In this document: piece by piece, positions 11,324 through 22,886 of the stretch
Position numbering within the stretch: position 1 is the first letter of the stretch
How the letters are laid out: each line of letters opens with the position of its first letter
Source: Clarkia xantiana subsp. parviflora
Taxonomy: Eukaryota; Streptophyta; Magnoliopsida; Myrtales; Onagraceae
DNA: 64,000 nucleotides
Direction of reading: 5' to 3'
Assembly: GCA_036873135.1 (NCBI GenBank)
Contig: JAPTYO010000001.1
Location: forward strand, 43,672,774 to 43,736,773
The notes under the pieces: generated by a model
Told to the model about the DNA's origin: nothing
The model's input: the letters and a program-made list of their open reading frames with translations, nothing else
Database searches by the model: none
Program-made: the position numbers and the translations under genes

Positions 11324-11870
11324 TACATGATTATAAATTTAATATTATAACATAATCATAATAAATACAAAATTCATAACAAAAAATAATATGACTATCA
11401 CTATTTTCGTATATACAAAATTGTTTTCGCAATTTTGGGTATTGCTTCTGTAATTTCGAACATTGTTTCCGCAATTTCAAGTCGGGATCGACAAGATTAA
11501 AGTATTTTCAAGAAAGCGTCTCCAACGGAAACTTAGTTCGCCCTTAAAACACAACTCGTTTGATCAATTCTGACATAAACTAACTTAATAACAGAAGGCA
11601 GGCATTGATAGCATGCGCGGAAACTTAGTTCACCTTTAAAAGATAACTCGTTTTACCGGTCGATCCAATTCGTACGTAAAGTAACTTAATCTAAAGAAAA
11701 GAAAGGAGCTAAATAATGACAGAAGGCAGCATCGGTGGCACGCGCCATGAAGGTGTGAAAGGTGAGATGGCACGCGCGACTCGTGCGGTGGGTGTTGGCA
11801 CGGAAATTAGAGTAAGCGAGTGGAACAGGGTGGAGTCTGACGAGTTGAGCCCTAAGTAGAAGACTCAACT
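11324..11870. other. Intergenic sequence upstream of FHY3
   Basis: No gene is visible. An imperfect duplication of ACTTAGTTC(G/A)CC(C/T)TTAAAA with ACTCGTTT occurs near 11530 and 11627. The FHY3 promoter should lie in the right part; I see no strong TATA box. Confidence 0.4.
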
Positions 11871-11879
11871 CTGAAACGG

Positions 11880-14188
11880 AACGCGAGCAGATTCGAGGTT
11901 GTTGTCCACTCGCCCACCCCCGTCGCGTAGCTTCTCCTCTGCACTCTCAGATCCACGCTCCTTCCACAGAGATTGAAGCTGCCTCCTCCTTCATTCCTTC
12001 GTTCCCTCCCTTTCTTCATCTCTTCTTCAAATAGTAAGACCCTTCCTGTTACTTCTCTCTCTCTAGCCTTGCCCTTTCTCTTTCATCTCTTCTGCAATTG
12101 TCAATTCTAATTTAGATTCATGCATGGCGTCAAGCTACTGAGCTAGCTTTGTTCTTGTAGTAGACGCGATTGACTAATTGTTTGATTTTGGAGTTTTTGT
12201 TCTGATTTTGCTCTTGTTTTGAATGTTGATGAAGCGTATTCAGCTCTATGGTTTGGTTCATGGTGATTTTGGTCTTAGGAAGTTGTTCTTCGTTTTATGA
12301 GCTTGTTTACACGTAATTGTGTTGGATGATTGACTGACTGCTGCTTTATTCCATAATTGACATTTTGTTAGCTCATAATTGCTGCTTTAAAACGGTTATG
12401 AACACCAACTGGTATCAATGATTCAATGATATGGTACCGAACTTTCTTTTTGACACTTCATCTGCTGGTACTTGGCTAATCCAAAGTTAATGTGGAGGAA
12501 TTTTTATAGTTTCTGTGGATCAGAGTGCATTGATCTTAATGATTTGTCCGTGATCCTACATTCTCAAGTAGGTGCTTTCTCAACAAGAATAGACACTCTT
12601 AGGAAGCTCTTCTGCTTTTAGGAGCTTGTTTACACATAATTGTGTTGGATGGATTGACTGAATGCTGCTTCATTCCATAATTGACATTTTGTCAGCTCAT
12701 AATTGCTGCTTTAAAACGGTTATGAACACCAACTGGTACCAATGATTCAATGATATGGTACCGAACTTTCTTTTTGACACTATCATCTGCTAATACTTGG
12801 ATAGTCCGTAGTTAACGGGGAGGAATTGGTAGTTTCTGTGGATCAGAGTGCATTGATCTTAATGATTTGTCCACGATCCTACATTCTCAAGTAGGTGCTT
12901 TCTCAACCAGAATAGACACTCTTAGGAAGTTCTTCTGCGTTTTAGGAGCCTGTTTCAAGTAGTTGTGTTGGATGGATTGACTGATTGCTGCTTCATTCCA
13001 TAATTGACATTTTGTCAGCTCATAATTGCTGCTTTAAAATGGTTATGAACACCAACTGGTATCAATGATTCAATGATATGGTACCGAACTTTCTTTTTGA
13101 CATTATCATCTGCTAGTACTTGGATAATCCAAAGTTAACAGGGAGGAATTGGTAGTTTCTGTGGATCAGAGTGCTATGATTTGTCCACGATCCTACATTC
13201 TCAAGTAGGTGCTTTCTCAACCAGAATAGACACTCTTAGGAAGCTCTTATGCGTTTTAGGAGCGTGTTTACACATAATTGGTTTGGATGGATTGACTGAT
13301 TGCTGCTTCATTCCATAGTAATTGACATTTTGTCAGCTCATAATTGCTGCTTTAAAACGGTTATGAACACTAACTGGTATCAATGATTCACTGATATGGT
13401 ACCTAACTTTCTTTTTGACACTATCATCTGCTAGTACTTGGATAATTCAAACTTCAAAGTTAACGGGGAGGAATTGGTAGTTTCTGTGGATCAGAGTGCA
13501 TTGATCTTAATGATTTGTCCATGATCCTACATTCTCAAGTAGGTGCTTTCTCAACCAGAATAGATATAGTGAAAGCAATACTTTTGTTCCGTGCACCTCC
13601 AACTAGTCTCGTTAAAGCAATACAAAGAATAGAGGGCTTGGCTAATTTTCATGTTTTGCTGTTCATAAAAGTCTGTAAAGAACAAGAAGTACTCTCTTTT
13701 TGGTGTTCATATAGTTCCTTAAGATTAACACATGTGCTCAGTTTGTGCACGGCTTGTCAAGAGAAGATGTCTGATTTGATGCTGGGTACACTAGGGTTCC
13801 TAACCATTTCCTCAGTCTTCTTTGAAGCTTGAATTGTATAGAATGTAGTTATCAGTTGGATTATCTTGTTTCAGCCTTAAGGTAGTTGCTCCTAAAAAGT
13901 TACTCAAAATGTCTGAGCTGTATGACGCGCAGTCTTGTTGCTCTCTCTTACTGAAGTTGTCATGCCACATGGATGCACACTGTTTCGTAATTTCTAGAAA
14001 TATTTATTTGCTCACTGTTTTGGGTCTCACACATGTAATTAGAATTTGAGCTATAGGAAGGCTATATCCTGGCAGTTTAGTGCTGGATAAACATTTCCAT
14101 GGCTAAGTTCACTTTTCTTTCAGTCGTGGAGGTTTTCATTATCCTGGCTGCTTTAATTCACTTTCAGGTATCTTTAGTTCATTCTCGC
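11880..14188 (+). other. FHY3: FHY3 5' UTR with a 2.1-kb leader intron
   Basis: A pyrimidine-rich leader (about 11880-12033) ends at a donor, GTAAGACC (12034). The acceptor TTTCAG at 14162-14167 lies 21 bases before the family start codon at 14189. A 2.1-kb leader intron is therefore inferred. The exact transcription start is not known. An ATG at 14099 in the same frame lies inside this intron and is not used in this model. Confidence 0.65.
12277..13562 (+). repeat. Four tandem copies of a ~320-bp unit in the FHY3 leader intron
   Basis: The marker AGGAAG followed by an exon-like CTTCTGCGTTTTAGGAGC recurs at 12277, 12601, 12924 and 13238, giving steps of 324, 323 and 314 bp. Each unit contains TGACATTTTG, GCTGCTTTAAAACGGTTATG, GATATGGTACC and CTCAAGTAGGTGCTTTCTC. 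The last copy breaks off at about 13562. Copies 2-4 are closer to each other than to copy 1. Confidence 0.92.
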
Positions 14189-17100
14189 ATGGACATAGAT
14201 CTCAGGTTGCCTTCTGGCGAACATGATAGGGATGAAGAACAGCATGGTATTGACAATATGTTGGATAATGAGGAAAAGATGCACAATGGAGATTTGGGGA
14301 GTGGAAGTATGGTTCCATTTGCCAATGTGGTTGATGGTGCAGCTGGAGCACTGACCACCTCTACAGTGGATATGTTAGAGGATAAGGAGTTCATGAGTAT
14401 TGAACCGCTATCAAGTATGGAATTTGAATCCCATGGAGAAGCATATTCTTTTTATCAAGAATATGCTAGGTCTGTGGGATTCAATACTGCTATACAGAAC
14501 AGCCGCAGATCAAAAACATCTAGGGAGTTTATTGATGCAAAGTTTGCATGTTCTAGATATGGGACGAAAAGGGAGTATGACAAGTCCTTTAATAGGCCAC
14601 GTTCCAGGCAAACTAAGCAAGATCCCGATAATGGAACAAGTCGGCGAGCTTGTGCCAAGACTGATTGCAAAGCAAGCATGCATGTGAAGAGACGATCAGA
14701 TGGAAAATGGGTTGTCCATAGTTTTGTGAAGGACCATAATCACGAACTTTTTCCAGCTCAAGCTATCAGTGAACAAACACGGAAGATGTATGCTGCAATG
14801 GCTAGACAATTTGCTGAATACAAAAATGTGGCTGGCTTGAAGAATGATTCCAAGAGCCCATTTCACAGAAGTCAGAGTATGGTATTAGAATCTGGGGATG
14901 CCAAGATTTTACTAGAGTTTTTCTCTCAGATGCAGTGTTCAAATTCCAATTTCTTTTATGCTGTAGACCTGACTGAGGACCAGCGTGTCAAGAATTTGTT
15001 TTGGGTTGATGGTAAAAGCAGACAGGACTACAGAAATTTCGGGGATGTGGTCTCTCTTGACACAACTTATATTAGAAACAGATATAAGATGCCTCTTGCT
15101 CTGATCGTTGGAGTGAATCAGCACTATCAGTTCATGTTGCTTGGATGTGCCATAATATCTGATGAAAGTGCAGCTACATATTCTTGGTTAACGCAGTCTT
15201 GGTTGAAAGCAATGGGCGGACAGCCTCCAAAAGCCATTATCACTGCACAGGATAAGATTATCAAGTCAGCTGTTTCAGAGGTATTTCCAGGTGCTCATCA
15301 TTTCTTTTGTTTGTGGCATATTTGGGGTAAGGTTTCGGAAAATCTCAGTGATGTAATAAAGGGGTATGATAAGTTTATGGCGAAATTTGAAAAGTGTGTC
15401 ACCAGGTCATGGACAAATGAAGATTTTGACAAAAGATGGTGGAAACTTGTGGATAGATGTGAGCTCAAAGAGGATGAGTGTATGCAGTCACTATATGAAG
15501 ATCGCAGCCAATGGGTTCCAATGTTTATAAAGGATACCTTGTTGGCTGGAATGTGTACAGTTCAGCGAGCTGACAGTGTGAATGCTTTCTTTGATAAATA
15601 TGTACATAAGAAAACCTCTGTACAAGAGTTTGTCAAAAACTATGAACTAATATTACAGGAAAGATATGAGGAAGAAAGCAGGGCAGATTCTGATACTTGG
15701 AACAAGTCTCCTGTGTTAAAATCCCCCTCTCCATTTGAGAAGAGCGTATGTGGAGTTTACACACATTCAGTTTTTAAGAAGTTCCAATCTGAAGTTCTTG
15801 GTGCGGTTGCTTGTCATCCTAAAAAGGAAAGACAGGAAGAGAGTGGTGCCATATTCCGGGTTCAAGATTTGGATAAGACTCAAGATTTTGTTGTTACTTG
15901 GAATGATGTAAAGTTGGAAATTTCTTGTAGTTGCCGATTGTTCGAGTACAAGGGCTATCTTTGTAGGCATGCGTTAGTTGTTCTTCAAATATGCGGGCTT
16001 TCTGCAATCCCATCTCCTTATATCTTGAAGCGTTGGAAAAAAGATGCAAAGGGCAGACATTTGATTGCTGAGGAAGCTGAGCAGCTACCTTCAAGGTTGC
16101 AACGTTATAATGCTATATGCCAACGAGCAATGAAGTTGAGTGAAGAGGGATCCATGTCTCAAGAAAGTTGCAATTTGGCTATCCGCTCCATAGAAGAAGC
16201 CTTTGTTAATTGTGTGACAATTAACAACTCTAGTAAGAGTCTTACTGAGGCTGGTACTTCAACTTCAAATATTATGCTGTGTCTGGAAGATGACAGCCAA
16301 AGTAGGAGTATGAGCATGAGCATGGGAAAGCCGACTAAAAAGAAGAATCCCACCAAGAAGAGCAAGGTTTGTTTTCTTTTTCTGTTTCGGAGCAGCTGCT
16401 TATGTGTTTCTCCTCTCCTCTTCTACATTGAAAATCATTTCAATTCCTTTTCTACTTGTAGGTGAGTTCTCACCCAGAGATGATGACGTCTGTGGATCAG
16501 GAAAGCTTACAGCAAATGGTTTGTTCCATTTTACTAGCAACTTATCTTATTGAAATATAAGTAGGTTGAACAAACAATAGATGTATTAAGTTGCATCTTT
16601 GTTTACATCGGTGTTCTCTTCTCAATAAGTTATCTAAAGGCCTACCAATTCCAAGTTAGCAATTGACAGATCAGACCTGAATCACTCTTCTTTCTGTCCA
16701 CATAAATATATTTTAGCTCCTCCCAGCAGCAAGATCATACGTTAGCCACTGAAACTTCTGCACTTCTCCCAAACTTATATGAAGTAATTTCTTTTTGAAG
16801 TAACACAGTATTGTTTTTTATTTCTTTTTTCTTGTGTTAAAGGAAAAGTTAAGCTCAAGACCAGCAGCGATGGACGGTTTCTATGGAACTCCACAGAGTG
16901 TTCAAGGAATGGTAAGTTTGTGTTGAAGCTATGCATATAAGAAAATGATATATTAAATTATGAATGATCTTGACATAGAGTACTTAATCACCTTGCAGGT
17001 GCAGCTAAACTTAATGGCACCTACACGTGATAATTTCTATGGGAGTCAACCATCCATCCAGGGGCTGGTATGCTTTTCTGTAAACTGTATCATGATTTTT

Positions 17101-17696
17101 TTATTGAATCCATAGAGTACCAGAATTGATCACTGAATGTCATTGTTTTGTAGGGACAACTGAACTCAATAGCCCCTAGCCATGATGGTTACTACACCCC
17201 ACAACCAAGTCTTCATGGCATGGTAGGTTAAATACATCGGTCTGCTATCACTTATCATAGTATACTAGCGGAACTTGCTACTCTGTCATGAGTTATCAGT
17301 TGACGATGTGTTTTATTCTACTTGCAGGGACATATGGACTTTTTCAGATCCGCTAGCAGTTACAGTTACAGCATTCGGGTGAGTTCACTAGGGATATTCA
17401 AAACATGGTTCCATAAGGAGTGGAACATATCACTAGAGATTTGCAACATGTTACAAAATGTTTGGTTCGGTAGAATAATTTGGGATTTTAGTAGTGATGG
17501 TTTTCTCCACTGATAGATTGTTAGATATTTGATGGGGTCAGGTAGCTTGAATTGGCATCTCAGATTCTGTATCCACTTCTGAATCGGTAGTGACAAGCAT
17601 GCCCTGTTTTTCTTTATTTTATTATTGCAGGAAGATCCAAATGTACGAACGGCGCAGCAGCAGCAGCAGCATGAAGATGCTTCAAGACATGGTTGA
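14189..17696 (+). CDS. FHY3: FAR-RED ELONGATED HYPOCOTYL 3 (FHY3) transcription factor
   Basis: FHY3 is a nuclear, transposase-derived activator of phytochrome A signalling and clock genes. Coding exons: 14189-16366, 16462-16518, 16843-16911, 16999-17067, 17154-17222, 17328-17378, 17631-17696, giving 852 residues with phase 0 at every junction (Arabidopsis FHY3 is about 840). The start [10 protein letters not shown] is the FHY3 start rather than that of FAR1. Domains: FAR1 DNA-binding zinc finger, about residues 82-188 (CAKTDCKAS ... HNHEL); MULE-transposase-like core, about 275-375 (VSLDTTY, FCLWHIW); SWIM zinc finger, about 577-598 ([15 protein letters not shown]); a Lys-rich segment near 720 ([10 protein letters not shown]) that may be a nuclear signal; then short repeats YG-x-QPS-x-QG. 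All key motifs are intact and I see no frameshift. It is the best supported gene of the window. Confidence 0.96.
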
Positions 17697-18628
17697 GTAG
17701 ATTGTTGTTGATATGTTGCTCGTTTTAGAGACCTTTCCACCGGTTGGAGCTGTAATTGACCTGCGTATAAGGTAAGAGGTAGTTTTTGTGGAAGAAGCTT
17801 GCTCCGTATCGTTGTCCTTGTAAAAACAAGATAAAGAGGGTAAATAAACTACCAAACTGATAAGAAGAAGAAGAGACACTCTGTTTGAATGCTAGCAAAT
17901 ATGTGAAAGTTGTTGTATGAGTTATCTGAAATCACTTACTAGATCTTCTCCCTTTCCGAAAATCCTGGAGTCTTGTCAAGTCCTTTTATCATGTTGTTTA
18001 ATTTTCTCATTGTATGGGGAGGTGTAAGACTGTTAGTCTTTCTTCAATCACCTTTTGCAATGTTACTATTATTGGATGGAATTTTTTTTTTTAACCAGAC
18101 CACTTACTTTAACTTTTAAGTGTCTTGCATAGTTATTGCTTATTGGAGAAGTAACCTATCCCACTAGTTGTGAGGATATGTTTGTTGTTATTAATCATGT
18201 GGGCTTTCTGTGGGTTGGGTCGAGTGATCCCTGTATTCCTAATGACCACTAGTCCATGGGTAAGCAGCAAACCGGTGAGAGAAAAGACGATTGAGTGAAA
18301 ACCAAGTAAAAGGAGTCAAGGGGGAGATAGGCAATAAAGTGTTTGAGATTAATTTTTAAAAATTCTTACCGGCTGATTTAATGCAAGTAGACATTTTAGA
18401 ATTTTTTTTATTTTTTTCAAATAAGCACAAACATGAAACACCTTGAAACCACGTAATAAGAGATTACATATATTCAATCTCGTTGAGACCCTGATAATAT
18501 AAAAATATTCATAGATAAAGGATGACATTTTATCTTATAGGATTAATTCGAGTTCACTCATCCATAAGAGTTTTTTTCTAATAAAACCACATTAATCATT
18601 TAAATAAGGGTTATAATCTTTTAAATAA
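17697..18628 (+). other. FHY3 3' UTR and downstream spacer
   Basis: The 3' UTR probably runs to about 17.9-18.1 kb; the exact poly(A) site is unclear. The rest is AT-rich and has no gene. Confidence 0.45.
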
Positions 18629-19430
18629 GGGTTAAAGGGTCTTTTAGTATCATATGTTTAACCAATGCTGATTTTTTGTGTTATATGTTTATTTTTAGGG
18701 TTAACAGATCTTTTGGTCCATGATGTTTGACCGTTTTTGGGTTTTGGTCCATGATGTTTTTTTTTCCTAGTTTTGGTACCATATGTTTGCAGATTTTTTC
18801 TAGTTTTGGTCCGACCGTTACATTCGTCAATTTTTTGACATGTACAAGTCACGTGATCCACCCTAAACTTTCAATTTTGTTCAATTTAGTCCCTCTAATA
18901 CTTTCCTAACCTTTTCTTTTATTCAATTTAGTCCCGAAGTTTCAAAAATTCAATTGGACCTATTGTCCAATTGGGGTCAATTTTGAAACTCCGGGACTAA
19001 ATTGAACAAAAAAAAGGTTAAGAAAGTATTAGAGGGACTAAATTTAAAGTTTAGAGTGGTTCACGTGACTTGAATATGTCAAAAAATAGACGGAATGTAA
19101 CGGTTAGACCAAAACTAGAAAAAATATGCAAACATATGGTACCAAAACTAGGTAAAAAAAACATCATTGACCAAAACTCAAAAGTTGTCAAACATCTTGT
19201 ACCAAAAGACCTGTTAACCTTTATTTTTATAGGTTTTTGGTGATATATGTTTGCATTTTGTAGACTTTTGGTGCATACGTTAGTCAACTGTTAAGTTTGA
19301 CCATTAAACACTTTATTTAATTTAGTTCTCTAATTTATACATCTAATTTTTAATTTTTTACAATTTAGTCCTAGTAAAAACTCAATTGGACCTAGCCAAT
19401 TATTTAGGGTAATTTAATAAATAAAAAATC
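18629..19430. mobile_element. Old, truncated MULE-type MITE interrupted by a younger relative
   Basis: The left end GGGTTAAAGGGTCTTTTAG (18629) and the inner part continuing at 19230 (TAGGTTTTTGGTGATATATG, then TTTTGGTGCATACG) belong together once the insert 18698-19220 is taken out. The mirror half is missing, so the right border near 19430 is approximate. Confidence 0.65.
18698..19220. mobile_element. MULE-type MITE nested in an older copy
   Basis: 523 bp from GGGTTAACAGATCTTTTGG to CCAAAAGACCTGTTAACCT, with perfect 9-bp TSD TTATTTTTA at 18689-18697 and 19221-19229. The arms are long inverted repeats. TCACGTGA stands in both arms (about 18848 and 19062). It is close to the copies at 37297 and 53973. 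Confidence 0.93.
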
Positions 19431-19660
19431 CCATCACCTTAGTGGTGCACGAGAGAAGGTAGAGGTTGGGTTCTTTATCTAACGACCAAGCAAAGCACAT
19501 ATTCTCAGTGTCTCCTCTTCACTTCACGTCTGTCTAGTAAGTAAGACAACTTACTATGTTGTGCTCCTCGTACAATCTTTATGCTTGCTTCAATTTCCAT
19601 AAATCAAGGAAGGGTGCACTATTATTCTAAATTACTTGTCAATTAAGTTTATACTCTCCG

Positions 19661-19667
19661 TATATAT
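19661..19667 (+). promoter_or_regulatory. Probable TATA box of the X8 gene
   Basis: TATATAT stands 57 bases before the start codon at 19724, a usual distance for a short 5' leader. Confidence 0.45.
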
Positions 19668-19723
19668 GTGCAATCAGTCCAGCTTTCTTCTTCTCTTCAA
19701 CTTGAGTCCCATAAGTGCTTATC

Positions 19724-22199
19724 ATGCCGAGTCCCACGAGATTCATCTTGTTCCTCTCCATTGTTTTCTTCATCGACTTATGCGGTATGACGAGAAATAA
19801 TCTCTCTCTTTTCTCTACTATACACCCCCACATGTTTACCATGTTGTTTATTGGACTAATACGTTCTTTTTGTGACGTAATATACATGGGTGTTCTTATA
19901 TGTGCTTAAGTACACCTACTCGTCCATACAATTTCACCATCATATGAGTTCCATTAAAAAAAAAAAATACTCGGTTTCGAAGTTCTATCACCTTCATCTT
20001 TGTAGAAGCTTTAAATCTTTGTGGAACTTATTACTATCATCTTTCATCATCTTCTTTTTCAACTTTTAGAGTAAAATTGATTTTTTTTATTTAATTGGGT
20101 TAATAAGCTAAAAGCAGCCATGTTATGTTGTTAATTATATCATTCTACATTTTAAATGTTAATATTCAGTGTCTTAACTATCAAATTGGTTGTTTTTTCC
20201 CACTATTTTTACTGGTTTCAGCGTCAAAATAGACGTTTTAAACAATACAAATTTGTTATTTTCCACTTTTTTTAAATATTAGATTTGTTGCTCATGATTT
20301 ATGCTTATTTGATGTTAAAAAAATTTAGTTTTGTTCCTTCAATTTAATAGAAAAAAATGTAAATCAACTAATTTAGTCGTTGAAACGCAGAATATCAACA
20401 TTTTAAAGCTGAGACATCGTTGAGACTGTTTTAATAATTAATTATTATCAAGCATCCTTAAAATTTAGTGCGCATCTAAAACGCGGTTCAACGTTTTATG
20501 TATAAACTAGAAAGTTTTAGTTCAAACTTTGTGTAAACTTGGAAGTTAATAAATATTAATGAGTATCAGTCCAAACAAGAATTATTTTAAACTCGTAAAA
20601 AGAAATCATGATTTTATCCTTCTAAAACATTTTTCTGTTGTAATGCAGATGGAAGGAGTTCAATGGAGCTCATCGGCATAATCGGGTCCCAGGTTATTCA
20701 GACTAGTAACAACAATCCTCAAACACCTCCTCCAATATCTCTCCCGCCCTTTCAGTCAACCCCGCCGTTGACTCTCCCACCATTGCCGTCATCGCCGCCG
20801 CACCCAATTTCCCCACCACCCAACGACGACATGCCGCCCAGCTTCTGCCCCCTCCTCCCACCGCCTTCCCCCGCCTCGCTTCCGCTTCCGCCACCGCAGA
20901 AGATCCACCCTCCTCCGTCTCCTCAGCTGCCTGAGCCCGGAGTACCCACGGCGGCCCCTGCGCCGCCGATTCACGTCCCGGCGAGTCCGGGGAAGTTCGA
21001 ACCTCCTCCTCTCCCGCCGCTTCTGTCGCCACCGCACAAGGGGACGGCGCCGAGTTATGCGGTGTGGTGCGTGGCGAAGCCGACGGTGCCGGAAGGGGTG
21101 ATGCAGGCGGGGATGGACTACGCGTGCGGGTCGGGCGCGGATTGCAAAGCGATTCAGGTGAACGGGTCGTGCTACCAACCCGATACGTTGCTGTCGCATG
21201 CGTCGTATGCGTTTAACAGTTACTTTCAGAATAAGAAGGGGAGTGGCGGGACTTGTGATTTTGGAGGAACCGCCATGCTTGTTACAGTTGATCCAAGTAA
21301 GTGATAACTCCATCCTTATTTATTTTGAATAAAAAATGATACACGGTCTAACCGTGACGGTCCCACCACAAACTCACTGTGTCCAGATAATTAATTGTTT
21401 GTTTGGTAAGTAGTTAAAAATAGGGTGATGCTAGAGCATGTGAAAAAAACTGTGAAAAATTCATAGAAAGCACTTCAGATCCACATGGCAATACCTAACA
21501 ACATTCTCTTTCCATTTTGTGAACAATCATCATTTGACACGTATTACCTGACAACTTTCTATGGATTTTTCACTACAAATTTCACACTTTAAGGATTTAC
21601 CCTTAAAAATATAAACCATATTTATTATTTAGACACTGTGGTTGGACTGCCACACAAGTATTTATTTTATTTTGAATCAAAAGTGATATAGTTTGACAGT
21701 GGCGGTCCGACCATGGACTGACCGTGTCGAAATAATAAATTGTTTAATTTGTTAAAAAATATAAAGCATACTATTATATTTAGACACAGTCAGACCGTGG
21801 TTGGACTGCCATTCGTACAATTTGCTTACTTTGTTAGAATTTCTATTTTCTTGGATGGACACAATACATATTTGACATTGTGAAGAAAATACATAATAAT
21901 TTGTTATAATTTGTTCGACTGCTAAAATATTAATTAATAATTGTGTTGTTTTTGTTCATCATATGATAGACACGTGACTCATTCCGTTTAAATTAGTAAG
22001 ACGAATTTTTTTACAGAATTAGCAAATTATACATGTAAAATTCGATTTAGCAATTATTTTTTTAAAAAAAATATTTAGGTAGCAATTTTTTTTTACTATT
22101 CATAACTAGCAATTTAATCAACCACCCAAAATATATGGTTTTAACTATTTTATTCTTGATGCGGCAGGTTTCCATGGATGTCACTTCATTTTCTTATAA
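19724..22199 (+). CDS. Secreted proline-rich X8 (CBM43) domain protein
   Basis: X8 domains bind beta-1,3-glucan (callose) in the cell wall and at plasmodesmata. Exons: 19724-19784 (61 nt), 20649-21296, 22168-22199 (32 nt), together 741 nt or 246 residues. Exon 1 encodes a signal peptide (FILFLSIVFFIDLC). Exon 2 holds a long Pro-rich linker, about residues 40-135, then the X8 domain, about 145-246. The six X8 cysteines are present: WCV, YACG, DCK, SCY, TCDF and, only in the tiny last exon, GCHF. The apparent stop at 21302-21304 lies in the donor GTAAGTGA and is not the true end. The protein stops right after X8, so no GPI signal is seen and no glucanase domain is present. Introns carry MITEs. 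It resembles plasmodesmata callose-binding-like X8 proteins, but the exact subfamily is open. Confidence 0.87.
20097..20440. mobile_element. MULE-type MITE in intron 1 of the X8 gene
   Basis: Starts GGGTTAATAAGCTAAAAGC; the interior shares with the copies at 38523, 39829 and 59495 the motifs TCAAATTGGTTG, GTTGCTCATG and GATGTT. The right border near 20440 is degenerate and no TSD was recognised. Confidence 0.65.
21312..21830. repeat. Diverged repeats in intron 2 of the X8 gene
   Basis: Segments around ACGGTCTAACCGTGACGGTC (21342) and GACAGTGGCGGTCCGACC (21690) are direct relatives. TTTAGACACTGTGGTTGGAC (21630) has a second copy at 21778. They look like an old element that was later split by the 180-bp MITE at 21423-21602. 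Confidence 0.5.
21423..21602. mobile_element. 180-bp MITE (9-bp TSD) in intron 2 of the X8 gene
   Basis: Starts GGGTGATGCTAGAGCATG, ends TTAAGGATTTACCC, with perfect 9-bp TSD TTAAAAATA at 21414-21422 and 21603-21611. Inside are CATAGAAAGC and its inverted counterpart CTTTCTATGG. The same family occurs at 41965-42145 and, decayed, at 41385-41567. Confidence 0.93.
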
Positions 22200-22698
22200 T
22201 AATTTGTATGGGGAGTCATACTGTCAGAATTTTGTCTTGATGGTACTAAAGAATTGTTACTCTTTTTCTTGAGTAACAAGTTAATTATGGCTAGAAGTGA
22301 ATCATTTTATGTAATAACTATAGAATGCTTCATTTGTGTAGTCTCATATGCTTCAGCTTTTGTTAAGTATACTTATCATTGATTATACATATTCATATGC
22401 TTCAGCTTTTGTCACGTATATTTATCATTGATTATACATATTTTAGTTGTTGAGAATTGAATACTTTTTCTTTTTCTTTTTCAAGCAAAATGAATGAAGT
22501 AGTAGCAGCGACTTTAAATGCATCCCGCTACTTAATGATCAAGTTCACGGTCTAGAGTTTTTTTCCAACAAAATTTAGTGAATAACCAACACCGATCCAG
22601 CAACAAACTAGTATATAGTAAAAAAGTCGATATTTTCGCCTAAGTATTGAATAACGTTTTTTTTTTTTTTTTTGCAGTTTATGATAAATTATTAGGTT
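22200..22698. other. 3' flank of the X8 gene
   Basis: Contains the probable 3' UTR. A short direct repeat, CATATGCTTCAGCTTTTGT, occurs at about 22345 and 22395. No gene. Confidence 0.4.
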
Positions 22699-22886
22699 AA
22701 TAACTAAAAAACTGTCCAAAGTTTACCCTATGTTAAAATTAGGTGTCTGAAGTTTGAAATGTTAAAATGGACTGTCCCAAGTTTCATTTTTGTTGAAATT
22801 ATGAAACTTGGGACAGTCCATTTTAACATTTCAAACTTCAAACACCTAATTTTAACATAGGTTACCTTGGACAGTTTTTAGTTATT
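22699..22886. repeat. Near-perfect 188-bp hairpin (foldback MITE)
   Basis: The arms start AATAACTAAAAAACTGTCCA and fold back with hardly any mismatch on the right arm, which ends TGGACAGTTTTTAGTTATT. The loop is only a few bases around 22796-22802. A transcript would form a long double-stranded stem, so it may feed small-RNA production. No TSD was recognised. Confidence 0.85.

Noticed and set aside
12241..13835. Frame at 13515-13832 as a separate gene
   Set aside because: It begins in the tandem repeat of the FHY3 leader intron and has no family resemblance.
14099..14188. ATG at 14099 as start of FHY3
   Set aside because: The 30 added residues are hydrophobic and unlike any FHY3, an acceptor TTTCAG lies between, and [10 protein letters not shown] at 14189 is the family start.
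14189..16366. FHY3 as an active MULE transposase
   Set aside because: No terminal inverted repeats or TSD border the gene, it has a conserved multi-exon host structure, and FHY3 is a known domesticated factor.
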